Shown piece after piece: positions 1 through 7,914 of a DNA stretch of 64,000 nt (position 1 is its first letter; every line of letters begins with the position of its first letter). The position numbers and the translations under genes are program-made. The notes below the pieces were generated by a model that was not told the DNA's origin, did not search any database, and saw nothing but the letters and a program-made list of their open reading frames with translations. The DNA is taken from assembly GCA_020436025.1 (NCBI GenBank), contig JAGQYP010000012.1, positions 1-64,000 of the forward strand, given 5' to 3'. This DNA is from Crocinitomicaceae bacterium (GTDB lineage Bacteria > Bacteroidota > Bacteroidia > Flavobacteriales_D > Crocinitomicaceae).

Positions 1-1102
1 CGTGTTTGCGGAAAATGTATTCGGTGACATCGTCTCTTTCGTCCCAGGAAAAATCAATGTCAAAATCGGGCGGGGAAGTGCGGTGTGGATTGATAAACCG
101 CTCGAAATACAAATCCAAATCAATGGGATCCACATCTGTAATCTTCAAACAATAAGCAATGATGGAGTTGGCGCCACTTCCTCGTCCAATATGATGGTAG
201 CCTTTACTTTTCGCATATTGAATAATGTCCCAGGTGATCAGAAAATAACTTACAAATCCCAGATCCATGATCACATTCAATTCTTTCTCAAATCGTTCTC
301 GGGCTTTTCGGTTTTGGGCATCGTAGCGGTAGCGAAACCCTTCTTCGGCAATTTGAAGGAGCAATTCCTGATCGGCTTCTTCCGATTCTCCGAAAACGGC
401 TTTGTTCTTCGGAATGCCGTATTCGAAATCAACATGACATTTTTCCAGAAGTGCTTTTCCTTGTTCGATTAGCTGAGGATACATCTCATATTTGGCTTTG
501 ACCCGATCTAAATTTGTAAAAAACTGATTCCGAGGAGCTACTTGGTTTTCTTTGAGCTTGGGTAAGGTGGTGTTCAAATCCACAGCTCTCAAAATACGGT
601 GCAACTGATAGTATTTTTGTTTGGGCTGAAAAGTAACGGTGTGCAAAGCCACACATTTTTCCAGATCCTCCTCCTTGAATTTCAATAAATGAGTACACTG
701 ATGTGGAAGCACACCGAAGTATTCATTGGCTCTCAGATTTCGAATCCGCTTGGCGTTTAAAGGGAAAATAACTAATGTGTCTTCCAAATAGGGCGGATAT
801 TTTTCAAACTCCCTGCCTTGCATCAGAAAAGAGGATAAATAATGGTTGATCTGGTAAAAACCTTCATTGTTTTGAGCAATCAAAGTAAAAAGCCAACCCG
901 TTTCATCATGAAATTCAATGCCGATCAATGGTTTGATGCCTTTCTCTTTGGCTAGTTTTACAAAGTCCAGCGCCGCAGAAGAATTGTTGATATCGGTCAG
1001 GACAAGAGTTCCAATATCCAATTCCACTGCAGACTGAACCAACTCGCGAAGTGAAAGGGTTCCGTAACGCAAACTGTAATATGAGTGCCCGTTGACAATC
1101 AT
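1..1102 (-). CDS. dnaE: DNA polymerase III alpha subunit (DnaE-type, possibly error-prone), 3' part missing
   Basis: I translated the minus strand myself: 367 codons stay open to the left window edge, so only the N-terminal third is present. The start (MIVNGHSYYSL) is a PHP-type domain in which the metal-binding histidine cluster looks degenerate (HSYYS where HSDYS is usual). Further on come a GRGSGANS motif and PDFDIDF, whose aspartates (about residues 346, 348 and 350) are the catalytic triad of C-family polymerases. The ATG overlaps the stop of the Y-family polymerase gene as ATGA, so the two are translationally coupled. Pairing with a DinB-like polymerase and a LexA-like gene suggests a mutagenesis cassette rather than the replicative copy; that is inference, because the C-terminus cannot be seen. 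Confidence 0.9.
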   Translation of the reverse strand, partial: MIVNGHSYYSLRYGTLSLRELVQSAVELDIGTLVLTDINNSSAALDFVKLAKEKGIKPLIGIEFHDETGWLFTLIAQNNEGFYQINHYLSSFLMQGREFEKYPPYLEDTLVIFPLNAKRIRNLRANEYFGVLPHQCTHLLKFKEEDLEKCVALHTVTFQPKQKYYQLHRILRAVDLNTTLPKLKENQVAPRNQFFTNLDRVKAKYEMYPQLIEQGKALLEKCHVDFEYGIPKNKAVFGESEEADQELLLQIAEEGFRYRYDAQNRKARERFEKELNVIMDLGFVSYFLITWDIIQYAKSKGYHHIGRGSGANSIIAYCLKITDVDPIDLDLYFERFINPHRTSPPDFDIDFSWDERDDVTEYIFRKH

Positions 1103-2313
1103 TGGCTTCGATGGGCGGGGACCATATTCGGCTCTCCGGTGAAGGGATTCATTCTTCCATATCCGGTCGAACCCAGCGTTAAACTTCTCCGCACGGCTTT
1201 CATCCCGAAACGGTTTCTGACTTTATCCATGGCTTGGTATAGACTGATCAGCTTTTGCGAGTCTTCAAATAAATTGATCTGATAACCTCCTTCTACCAAA
1301 TGCGAACAGCGCACCCCCACGAGTCGGATGCGGACTCTTCTATTGTACAATTGGTCAAAAAGTTCTTTCGCCGCTTCAATAATACTGTGATCACTCGAAG
1401 TGTAGGCGATGTGTTTTTGCTTGGAATAGGTTTGCATGTCGGTATACCTAATTTTTACCGTGATACAGGCGGTAAGTTTGTTCCCGTTTCGCAACTGAAA
1501 AGCAAGATTTTCTGCCATTCCAATCAAATAACTCCTTAGTTTGTGCAGATCCATGGTGTCTTTCTGGAATGTCCGCTCTGAACTAATCGACTTCTTCTCA
1601 TTGTAGCGAATCACAGGCGAATTATCGATGCCATTGCACTTTTTCCAAATGACACCACCGTTCACCCCCAAAACACTTTGGATGAGCTCAAAAGGCATTT
1701 CTTGAACGGTTTTCACGTATTCTAGCCCCATATTGCGAAGAATCACCAGTGTTTTTTCTCCGACCATGGGTATTTTACGAAGAGAAAGCGGGGCCAGAAA
1801 TCCTTTTTCATAACCTCTGTGAATTTGAATCTGGCCGCAGGGTTTGGCTTCTCCAGTACCGATTTTGGCAACAGTTTTACTGGTCGACATCCCAAAGGAG
1901 ATCGGCAACCCGCTTTCTTTCATGATTGTTTGTCTGAGTTCCGTAGCCCACAAATAAGAATGGAAATAGGTGTCCATTCCCGTCATGTCTACATAAAATT
2001 CATCAATGGAAGATTTCTCATACAAAGGCACTTTTTCCTTGATGATCTCCGTCACCAATTTGGAATATTTGCTGTAAGTCCCTCCATCACCTTTGATGAT
2101 AATCGCTTCCGGACAAATTCTCCGAGCCAGCTTCATGGGCATGGCAGAATGCACCCCAAACTTCCGAGCTTCATAACTACAGGAAGAAACCACCCCACGA
2201 TCTGAAGTCCCACCAATGATCACCGGTTTGCCATTGAGCTCCGAGTTCAAAAGCCGCTCACAAGAGACGAAGAAGGTGTCCAGGTCCAGATGTAAAATGG
2301 ATTTATTGTTCAT
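1099..2313 (-). CDS. dinB: Y-family DNA polymerase (DinB/Pol IV type)
   Basis: A 404-residue translesion polymerase. The palm motif LDLDTFF holds the first catalytic aspartate (D10) and the steric-gate phenylalanine (F15). SSIDEFYVD supplies D104 and E105, giving the complete Y-family metal-binding set. A little-finger-like region follows, with basic stretches to the C-terminus. The length is slightly above classical Pol IV (about 350). It overlaps the downstream dnaE-type gene by four bases, so they form one operon, transcribed away from the S24 repressor at 3097. SOS control by that repressor is likely from the arrangement but no operator was recognised. DinB versus UmuC-like naming is uncertain; Y-family membership is not. 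Confidence 0.93.
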   Translation of the reverse strand: MNNKSILHLDLDTFFVSCERLLNSELNGKPVIIGGTSDRGVVSSCSYEARKFGVHSAMPMKLARRICPEAIIIKGDGGTYSKYSKLVTEIIKEKVPLYEKSSIDEFYVDMTGMDTYFHSYLWATELRQTIMKESGLPISFGMSTSKTVAKIGTGEAKPCGQIQIHRGYEKGFLAPLSLRKIPMVGEKTLVILRNMGLEYVKTVQEMPFELIQSVLGVNGGVIWKKCNGIDNSPVIRYNEKKSISSERTFQKDTMDLHKLRSYLIGMAENLAFQLRNGNKLTACITVKIRYTDMQTYSKQKHIAYTSSDHSIIEAAKELFDQLYNRRVRIRLVGVRCSHLVEGGYQINLFEDSQKLISLYQAMDKVRNRFGMKAVRRSLTLGSTGYGRMNPFTGEPNMVPAHRSQ

Positions 2314-2450
2314 TTTTTAAACCGAAAAATTTGCTGAATAAAATCTAAATGCTAAATTAGTTGAATAAATAATCAGTGGTGGTTGAAAAAATAAACAATG
2401 TTAGGTTTTTAGATCCTAGACTAGGGTAGAGTAAGTCTGAAGATTTAAAA

Positions 2451-2479
2451 TTGACATGAATACTAATAATTAGTATATT
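2451..2479 (+). promoter_or_regulatory. Promoter of the toxin-antitoxin operon with overlapping operator palindrome
   Basis: TTGACA (2451-2456), a 17-base spacer and TATATT (2474-2479) form a near-consensus classical sigma-70 promoter, unlike the TAnnTTTG boxes elsewhere in the window. An exact inverted repeat with 8-base arms (ATACTAAT, one base, ATTAGTAT; 2460-2476) lies in the spacer and runs into the -10. That is the expected place for an autorepression operator bound by a ribbon-helix-helix antitoxin. Function is inferred from position and symmetry. Confidence 0.6.
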
Positions 2480-2498
2480 TATAATAAAAATTAATATT

Positions 2499-2753
2499 AT
2501 GAGTAAACCAACATCATTTGTGCTAGGAGAACATTTTGATGCACTTATTAAGCAAGAGATCGAGAGCGGAGAATACAAGAATGCCAGTGAAGTGATTCGT
2601 GAAAGTTTACGCCAGTTTTTTGCAAAAAAAAGAGCGGAGAGAGAAATTGGAAATCTAGTGGAAGAAGCAAGAAGTTCTGGTTATGTTCAAGACTTTGATT
2701 GGGAGTCGCACAGAAAAGCAATGCATAATAAGGTAAACAAGAAGAAGGACTGA
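2499..2753 (+). CDS. parD: ParD-like ribbon-helix-helix antitoxin
   Basis: An 84-residue protein opening MSKPTSFVLGEHFDALIKQ, followed by a GEYKNASEVIRESLR segment. This is the beta-strand plus helix-turn-helix layout of ParD/CopG ribbon-helix-helix antitoxins. The acidic and basic C-terminal half (about 45-84) would wrap the toxin. The ATG lies 23 bases after the operator palindrome and one base separates its stop from the toxin start. Known ParD proteins neutralise ParE and repress their own promoter. Assignment to ParD is firm at family level; the matching toxin supports it. Confidence 0.9.
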   Translation: MSKPTSFVLGEHFDALIKQEIESGEYKNASEVIRESLRQFFAKKRAEREIGNLVEEARSSGYVQDFDWESHRKAMHNKVNKKKD

Positions 2754-2754
2754 A

Positions 2755-3048
2755 ATGACATACGCTTTATCACGAAGATCTATTTTGGATTTAGAAAAAG
2801 CTTATTTGAGTGCCTATGACTATTACGGAAATATTGACGCAGCAGATAGATATGAAGATAGAATGAAGTCGGAAATTGAATGGTTGGCACAGAATCCTGA
2901 GGTTGGTAAGCTAATTCAAGGTGTAAGAGAAGTGTACATGTGGCCTTTCGAACCGTATTTGATTCTTTATTCTAAAAGCCCTGTAGAAGGAATTCAAATA
3001 GAGAGGATATTACACAAAAGAATGCAATTGCTTAAATATTTACAATGA
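2755..3048 (+). CDS. parE: ParE/RelE-superfamily toxin
   Basis: A 97-residue protein of the ParE/RelE fold. It has an N-terminal basic helix pair (SRRSILDLEKAY...), a middle ADRYEDRMKSEIEWLAQNPEVGK region typical of ParE, and a C-terminal strand segment with the pattern YLILYSK...IQIERILHKRMQ, matching the usual Y-x-I-x-Y...I-x-R-I-x-H-x-R core. ParE proteins poison DNA gyrase, whereas RelE relatives cleave mRNA; sequence alone favours ParE because the partner is ParD-like. No frameshift or missing core segment is seen, so it is probably functional. Confidence 0.88.
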   Translation: MTYALSRRSILDLEKAYLSAYDYYGNIDAADRYEDRMKSEIEWLAQNPEVGKLIQGVREVYMWPFEPYLILYSKSPVEGIQIERILHKRMQLLKYLQ

Positions 3049-3054
3049 AAAAAT

Positions 3055-3091
3055 AGTCTTGCAGTCTAGAATCTGATAATCTAAAATCCAG
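3055..3091 (+). repeat. Dispersed AGTCTTGCAGTC / AATCTGATAATCT intergenic repeat (copy near the repressor gene)
   Basis: The stretch between the toxin stop and the repressor start is built of AGTCT, GCAGTCT, AATCTGATAATCT and AATCCAG words. The same words in the same order recur at 23152-23190 and, more loosely, at 25680-25745. It fills almost the whole 48-base gap, so the repressor gene has little private upstream DNA. No coding potential. Confidence 0.7.
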
Positions 3092-3096
3092 AAAAA

Positions 3097-3867
3097 ATGA
3101 AATTCCCTCAAAACATAAGATACCTCCGCAACAAAAAAGGCTTTTCTCAAGAAGGTTTGGCCAATGAGTTGGATTTGTCTCGAAACCAGATTGCCTCTTA
3201 TGAAGATGGTCGGGCACACCCTTCTTTGGATACTTTGGTAAAATATTCTGAATTCTTCCAATTGCCCATCGATGCTTTGGTGAAGAGTGATTTAACCCAT
3301 GCAAAAGATGGCACGTTTATGGATATAGGGAACAATAGGATCCTGTTTCCGGTTCTTATAGATGAAGACAATAAGGATATGATCGAAGTTGTAACCAAAG
3401 AGTCTTCTGCAGGTTATTTGAGGGGATATTCAGATCCTGAGTATATATCAGAACTAAAAGCTATGAAATTACCATTTTTACCAACCGGCAAACACCGTGC
3501 ATTCCCGATCTCAGGCGATTCGATGGAGCCCATGGTTCGCGACGGAGCCTATGTGATTGGTGAATTTGTAGGTGGTTTGGAAGAATTAAAAGACAATCAG
3601 TGTTATGTGATTTTGACCGCATCAGACGGACCTGTATTCAAACGAATTTCTTTGGAGAAGATTCATCAGGGGATTTTGATCTTAAAATCAGATAATAAAC
3701 AATACGCACCTTACGAAGTAGCTATCGAAGATACTTTGGAATATTGGTCTTACACTTGTAGTCTAAACATTGGACAATACAAAGCGGAAGAACTCAACCT
3801 AAATTCCATCATGGCCATGCTTCGCGAATTACGAGTAGAGTTGAAGATGTTGAAGGGGGCTGAATAA
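3097..3867 (+). CDS. XRE-family HTH and S24 peptidase repressor (LexA/CI-like)
   Basis: A 256-residue two-domain repressor. Residues about 5-60 are a Cro/CI-type helix-turn-helix (NIRYLRNKKGFSQEGLANEL...). Residues about 100-215 are an S24 autopeptidase: the Ala105-Gly106 pair in ESSAGYLRGY fits the self-cleavage site, S142 in GDSMEPM the nucleophile and K182 in GPVFKR the general base. RecA-stimulated cleavage would inactivate it after DNA damage. It lies divergent to the two polymerase genes, an arrangement I know from other Bacteroidota, so it is the likely regulator of that operon. The stop codon is inside a strong palindrome. Confidence 0.9.
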   Translation: MKFPQNIRYLRNKKGFSQEGLANELDLSRNQIASYEDGRAHPSLDTLVKYSEFFQLPIDALVKSDLTHAKDGTFMDIGNNRILFPVLIDEDNKDMIEVVTKESSAGYLRGYSDPEYISELKAMKLPFLPTGKHRAFPISGDSMEPMVRDGAYVIGEFVGGLEELKDNQCYVILTASDGPVFKRISLEKIHQGILILKSDNKQYAPYEVAIEDTLEYWSYTCSLNIGQYKAEELNLNSIMAMLRELRVELKMLKGAE

Positions 3868-3893
3868 CCCGGGAATTAATTCCCGGGTTATTC
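3862..3893 (+). terminator. Perfect 32-base palindrome overlapping the repressor stop codon
   Basis: Arms GAATAACCCGGGAATT and its exact complement meet with no loop bases beyond the central AATT, and the TAA stop of the S24 repressor lies within the left arm. It would end transcription or stabilise the mRNA end, although a T-run is weak here. The 14-base arm core AATAACCCGGGAAT is identical to the metK terminator at 10591-10622. Confidence 0.6.
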
Positions 3894-3952
3894 GGGGGAA
3901 CTCCCAAAATCTCCCTATTTTAGTACCTGAAAATCAGAACAAACATTCGACA

Positions 3953-6900
3953 ATGACAATATTTCGACTACTACATTTCCTATTCGGTTGCTGTATGATT
4001 TTTTTAATTTCTGAAAAAGCTCATGGACAAGCACTGGATCTGGTCGTGCAACGCGGACACCTTTTTCCGGTTGAAAAATTATGCTTCCACGAAAACAATA
4101 AGTTTCTCGCAAGTAAAGATGCCAGACAAAACATCATTATTTGGGATTTCATGCTGGGAAAGGAAATAGTTCGATTTAAGGACACTTCTAATGTTGTAGC
4201 CATGGATTTTCTTGCTTTCAAGGATGTTTTGGTGACTTTTAACGAAAGTGGATTTATCAAATATTATGATATCGAATCGGGAGACATGCTTTACCGAATT
4301 CCTTTCAATGCAGAGGTGAAAAAGATCATTCACTTCAATAATAATGTGCTCATGATGGGAGATGGTTTGTATTTGGTCGATTTTGAAAGCGAAGAGATTA
4401 CCAAGCTAACTCCGCATAACTTTGAAGACATTAAATTCAGCTATTCCAATTACAAATTTGTGGGCTACACCCTAAATTCTGAAGTGATTGAATTGGATAC
4501 GCTCATGGAAGAAACAAAAAGAGGGTTTTTGTCATCTGTCGATTATTCCAAATTATTTCAAAAAAACAAACAGTTTAGTCCGGCCGATAAAGTAAGAGCC
4601 GACCTCGTGGAAATGGACGCAAAAAATCAGACTTTCTTCTATCTGGAAGATAAATTTTTAAAACAAACGGAACTCTTCACCGGAATCAATAAACTGAAAA
4701 AAAACCTGCACGTGGAACCCAATTGCATGGCTGTAGATGATCAGGGGAATTATCTGGTTATGGGAAGTAAAGACGGTCACACTTTTCTCTATAATTTGAA
4801 AGAGAGTTACATGATGGAATCCAAAACGCATTTGGGAACAGTGAACGACATTGAGTTTAGTCGGGATGGAAGGTATTTTGCTTCTGTATCGGATGATTAT
4901 TCTGTCATTGTCTGGAGTACCATCGATGGGAAATTAATTCACGATCTTAAAAGTAAAGCCTTGCCGGTTTATGGTCTGGACTTCAAAGAAGAAAGCAAAA
5001 CATTGTTTATGGCTCAGGATCAGGGAATGGTAACGGTGATTGATTTAAAAAGTAAAATTGATTTGCCTGAAAAATACCATCAAACAGATCATGTTGGGGT
5101 GGTTTCAGATATTAAAGTTGCTGGATCTAAATATTTCACCTCTGGACTGGACAATACGATTGTGTCTTACGATATCAAAACTCATCAAAAATTAGATGAA
5201 ACGAAATTGGATAAAAAAAATGAGTCAGTAGCTGAAACTAAAAGTTATGGAGATGAATTTATCTACAGTATTCAACCAAGTTTCGATCAAAGTAAATTGA
5301 TGGTTTTTTATGGAACATATAAGGATGATAATATTGTTCAGAAACTAAAAGTAGTAAGTACTGCAGATCTCAATAATGTGGTCAAGGATCAGGAAGTTAC
5401 TTCCATTGAAGTCCCGGAAGAGTTTATGTTTCCAGGAAGTGAATATTATTATTTACCCAGTTTTAATTATGGTTCTTGGGGTACAAAAAACTACGTAGGA
5501 TGGATCAGTAAAAAAGAATTCATTGTTTCTTCTGAAAATACCTTTGCTCTGTACGAAGTAAAGAATGGGGAGGTGTTTGAAAAAGAGCCCATGGTGCAAT
5601 TGCTAGATGAAGTGACTGCGGTGGTCAAGCCTAATGCTTCTCAATTTTTCTTTTCTATGGGGAAAGCTTTGTATTCGATGAAAGATTACAAAGAAGAGAA
5701 TGTACGCGAGATCAATTCACACCAAGATGTGATCACGGATTTAATTTCTTCCAATGATTTCTTATTTACTTCTTCGATTGATGGAACTGTGAAGATTTGG
5801 GACAAGCAAATTGAAGAACTCATCGCTACCATTGTTCCTTTCGTGGACAATTCCATGCTGATTTTTACTCCTGATAAATATTACTTGAGTATCAATGGAG
5901 CCCACCAACATGTTGGGTACAAAATGGGGTCAGAGTTTGTGCCTTTTGAAAATTATGATCTGAAATACAATCGCCCTGATATTGTTCTGAAGCGCCTTGG
6001 TCTAAGCGAAGAAGCTACGATTCACATGCTAGAAAAATCTTATGAGAAAAGATTGCGAAAATTTGGATTTACTAAAGATCAGATCACCAATACTTTTTAT
6101 ATCCCAACAGTCAAAATTGAAAATAAAGATGCAATCCCCTTGATTTCGGATAAATCTAACTTGGATTTAGATTTGAAGATTGAAGATGAAAACATGAACT
6201 TGGATCGTTTGAATGTTTGGGTGAATGGGGTTCCCTATTTTGGAATGAACGGATTCGATTTGAAAGCAAACAAATCCAAAAAAGCTTCTAAAAAACTCAA
6301 TATTGGATTGTCTAAAGGCAAAAATGTAATCGAAGTTTCGGCCATCAACGTTTCTGGAGGGGAAAGTATTAAGAGAAAAATCGAAATTTTTAGTAATCAG
6401 GATGTAGGGGAAAGATCTCTTTATTTAATCACCATTGGCGTACAAAAATTTCAGGATCCTTCTTTCAATCTGAATTATTCTGTGAAGGATGCGACCAATA
6501 TTCACGATTATTTTATCGGAGTAAATTTTGATCATTCCTACGATTTTAAATTGCTAAATGAAGATTTTAACTTAACTAAACTGGAGGAACTAAAAACGGT
6601 TTTAAAAGGAAGTAAACCTCAAGATCAAGTAGTGCTTTTCATTGCAACCCACGGACTCATCGATGCAGATTTTGAATATTACTTCGCTACCTCCATTACC
6701 AATTTTAATAAACCAAGTGAAGGAGGAATCCATAAATCTGTTTTGGATAATTTACTTGATTCCATTCCGGCCAGAAACAAATTGGTTTTATTTGATGCTT
6801 GTCATTCAGGTGAAATTGACAAGGAAGATGTGGTTATGGCTGGTCAAGTAGAAAAGGATGAGAATGTTACTTTTAGAGCAGCAGGAAAAACAATCAAATA

Positions 6901-7204
6901 CGGCGATATCAATGTCCAAAAAGTAGCTGAGTTGGAAGAGTTGCTCTTTGAAGATTTCAGAAAAGGAAATGGATCCACAATCATGACCTCCTCTTCAGGA
7001 GTTGAGTTTTCGATGGAAAGTGAAGAATGGAATAATGGATTATTTACTTATGCTTTGATTGATGCCCTGCGAACTTCAGTCAATAAAGAGGATGTTGAGA
7101 ATCTCTTTGAAAACGTATTTCAAAAGGTACAGGATTTGTCCAAAGGAAATCAAACCCCAACCATGAGATCTTTCAATAAGAATGCGACTTATTTTATAAA
7201 ATAG
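3953..7204 (+). CDS. Exported WD40-repeat / caspase-like (C14) protease
   Basis: A 1083-residue protein with a signal peptide (hydrophobic about 5-20, ending AHGQ). A long region to about residue 630 has WD40-type blades, for example NIIIWD, YSVIVWS and GTVKIWD. A linker and probable beta-sandwich follow (about 700-815). The C-terminal domain (about 822-1083) is caspase/metacaspase-like: SLYLITIGV, the histidine in IATHGL (H900) and the cysteine in FDACHSGE (C950) form the expected dyad. It is flanked by intergenic DNA on both sides, so it is monocistronic. Such fusions occur in complex bacteria and are linked to regulated proteolysis or cell death; the substrate is unknown. The signal peptide implies action outside the cytoplasm. 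Confidence 0.87.
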   Translation: MTIFRLLHFLFGCCMIFLISEKAHGQALDLVVQRGHLFPVEKLCFHENNKFLASKDARQNIIIWDFMLGKEIVRFKDTSNVVAMDFLAFKDVLVTFNESGFIKYYDIESGDMLYRIPFNAEVKKIIHFNNNVLMMGDGLYLVDFESEEITKLTPHNFEDIKFSYSNYKFVGYTLNSEVIELDTLMEETKRGFLSSVDYSKLFQKNKQFSPADKVRADLVEMDAKNQTFFYLEDKFLKQTELFTGINKLKKNLHVEPNCMAVDDQGNYLVMGSKDGHTFLYNLKESYMMESKTHLGTVNDIEFSRDGRYFASVSDDYSVIVWSTIDGKLIHDLKSKALPVYGLDFKEESKTLFMAQDQGMVTVIDLKSKIDLPEKYHQTDHVGVVSDIKVAGSKYFTSGLDNTIVSYDIKTHQKLDETKLDKKNESVAETKSYGDEFIYSIQPSFDQSKLMVFYGTYKDDNIVQKLKVVSTADLNNVVKDQEVTSIEVPEEFMFPGSEYYYLPSFNYGSWGTKNYVGWISKKEFIVSSENTFALYEVKNGEVFEKEPMVQLLDEVTAVVKPNASQFFFSMGKALYSMKDYKEENVREINSHQDVITDLISSNDFLFTSSIDGTVKIWDKQIEELIATIVPFVDNSMLIFTPDKYYLSINGAHQHVGYKMGSEFVPFENYDLKYNRPDIVLKRLGLSEEATIHMLEKSYEKRLRKFGFTKDQITNTFYIPTVKIENKDAIPLISDKSNLDLDLKIEDENMNLDRLNVWVNGVPYFGMNGFDLKANKSKKASKKLNIGLSKGKNVIEVSAINVSGGESIKRKIEIFSNQDVGERSLYLITIGVQKFQDPSFNLNYSVKDATNIHDYFIGVNFDHSYDFKLLNEDFNLTKLEELKTVLKGSKPQDQVVLFIATHGLIDADFEYYFATSITNFNKPSEGGIHKSVLDNLLDSIPARNKLVLFDACHSGEIDKEDVVMAGQVEKDENVTFRAAGKTIKYGDINVQKVAELEELLFEDFRKGNGSTIMTSSSGVEFSMESEEWNNGLFTYALIDALRTSVNKEDVENLFENVFQKVQDLSKGNQTPTMRSFNKNATYFIK

Positions 7205-7216
7205 TAGAATAAAAAA

Positions 7217-7240
7217 AGCCATTCGCTTTTGCAAATGGCT
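7217..7240 (+). terminator. Bidirectional terminator between convergent genes
   Basis: AGCCATTCGC pairs with GCAAATGGCT (one mismatch) around a TTTT loop, preceded by a run of A and followed by TTTT. It lies between the stops of the caspase gene (plus) and the lipoprotein gene (minus) and can serve both. Confidence 0.75.
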
Positions 7241-7264
7241 TTTCAAATTTCAATTCTGTTTGAA

Positions 7265-7708
7265 TTATTTTCTTCCGAAGTTGAAAATTGGTTTCTTTCC
7301 GCTGTCCATTGCTTTGTTCACAACGTTCGATTTCAAACCTGTTTTCCATAAAGTAGTATCAGGAATATCCATTGGCTTAACAGCTGTGTATTTTCCAAAA
7401 TACCCTTGTACTGTAACTTTGTACTTACCGTACATTGGTTTTTCGTAAGAATAAACTGGGTCTACGATGATGTCTGCACCAGACTTAGTTAAAGCATCAT
7501 GTCTAGCTTTTGATTTTGCATCGTCCAACATTTTGTCTTCAGCATAACCTTCGATCTTTTTGTTTACGTTAACGTCTACATCAGCAACCATTGGTCTTGT
7601 GAAAATTGTTTGATTTACGATATCCTGTTCTCTAGTACCGTATTTTTTAACTGTACATGATACTGCTACTACAGAAAGTACAAGCGACATAAAAATAATC
7701 TTCTTCAT
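7265..7708 (-). CDS. Small lipoprotein of unknown function
   Basis: A 147-residue protein with a lipoprotein signal (MKKIIFMSLVLSVVAVSC, lipobox VVSC-like AVSC) followed by a mature domain rich in lysine and valine. The mature part contains an ADVDVNVNKKIEGYAE segment and a DALTKSGADIIVDPVY segment, the latter like small periplasmic domains that sense or bind envelope components; I do not recognise a named family. It stands alone, with a TAATTTTG -7 box about 40 bases upstream and the shared terminator downstream. Confidence 0.8.
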   Translation of the reverse strand: MKKIIFMSLVLSVVAVSCTVKKYGTREQDIVNQTIFTRPMVADVDVNVNKKIEGYAEDKMLDDAKSKARHDALTKSGADIIVDPVYSYEKPMYGKYKVTVQGYFGKYTAVKPMDIPDTTLWKTGLKSNVVNKAMDSGKKPIFNFGRK

Positions 7709-7914
7709 AATTAAATAATTTTTAGTTGTTTACGGGCGCAAAATTATATAATTCTTCCTTTACAGCGGTTAATTCAGATCAATTTATAATCGTTCCAAAT
7801 TATTTCTAAAATTGGAAAACGTTATAAATAACAGAAAATCAAATAGATACACCCTTTAGGGATGAGTTTATTTGACTAGTTTCTTAAAGATTTCATAAAG
7901 TACTATCTTCTTTT

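Noticed and set aside
2..472. Plus-strand 156-residue open frame at the left edge
   Set aside because: It is antisense to the DnaE-type gene, whose motifs on the minus strand are clear; no recognised protein feature.
3953..7204. Gasdermin- or CRISPR-linked caspase defence system
   Set aside because: No gasdermin, Cas or nucleotide-signalling gene adjoins it, and the signal peptide argues against a cytoplasmic phage sensor.
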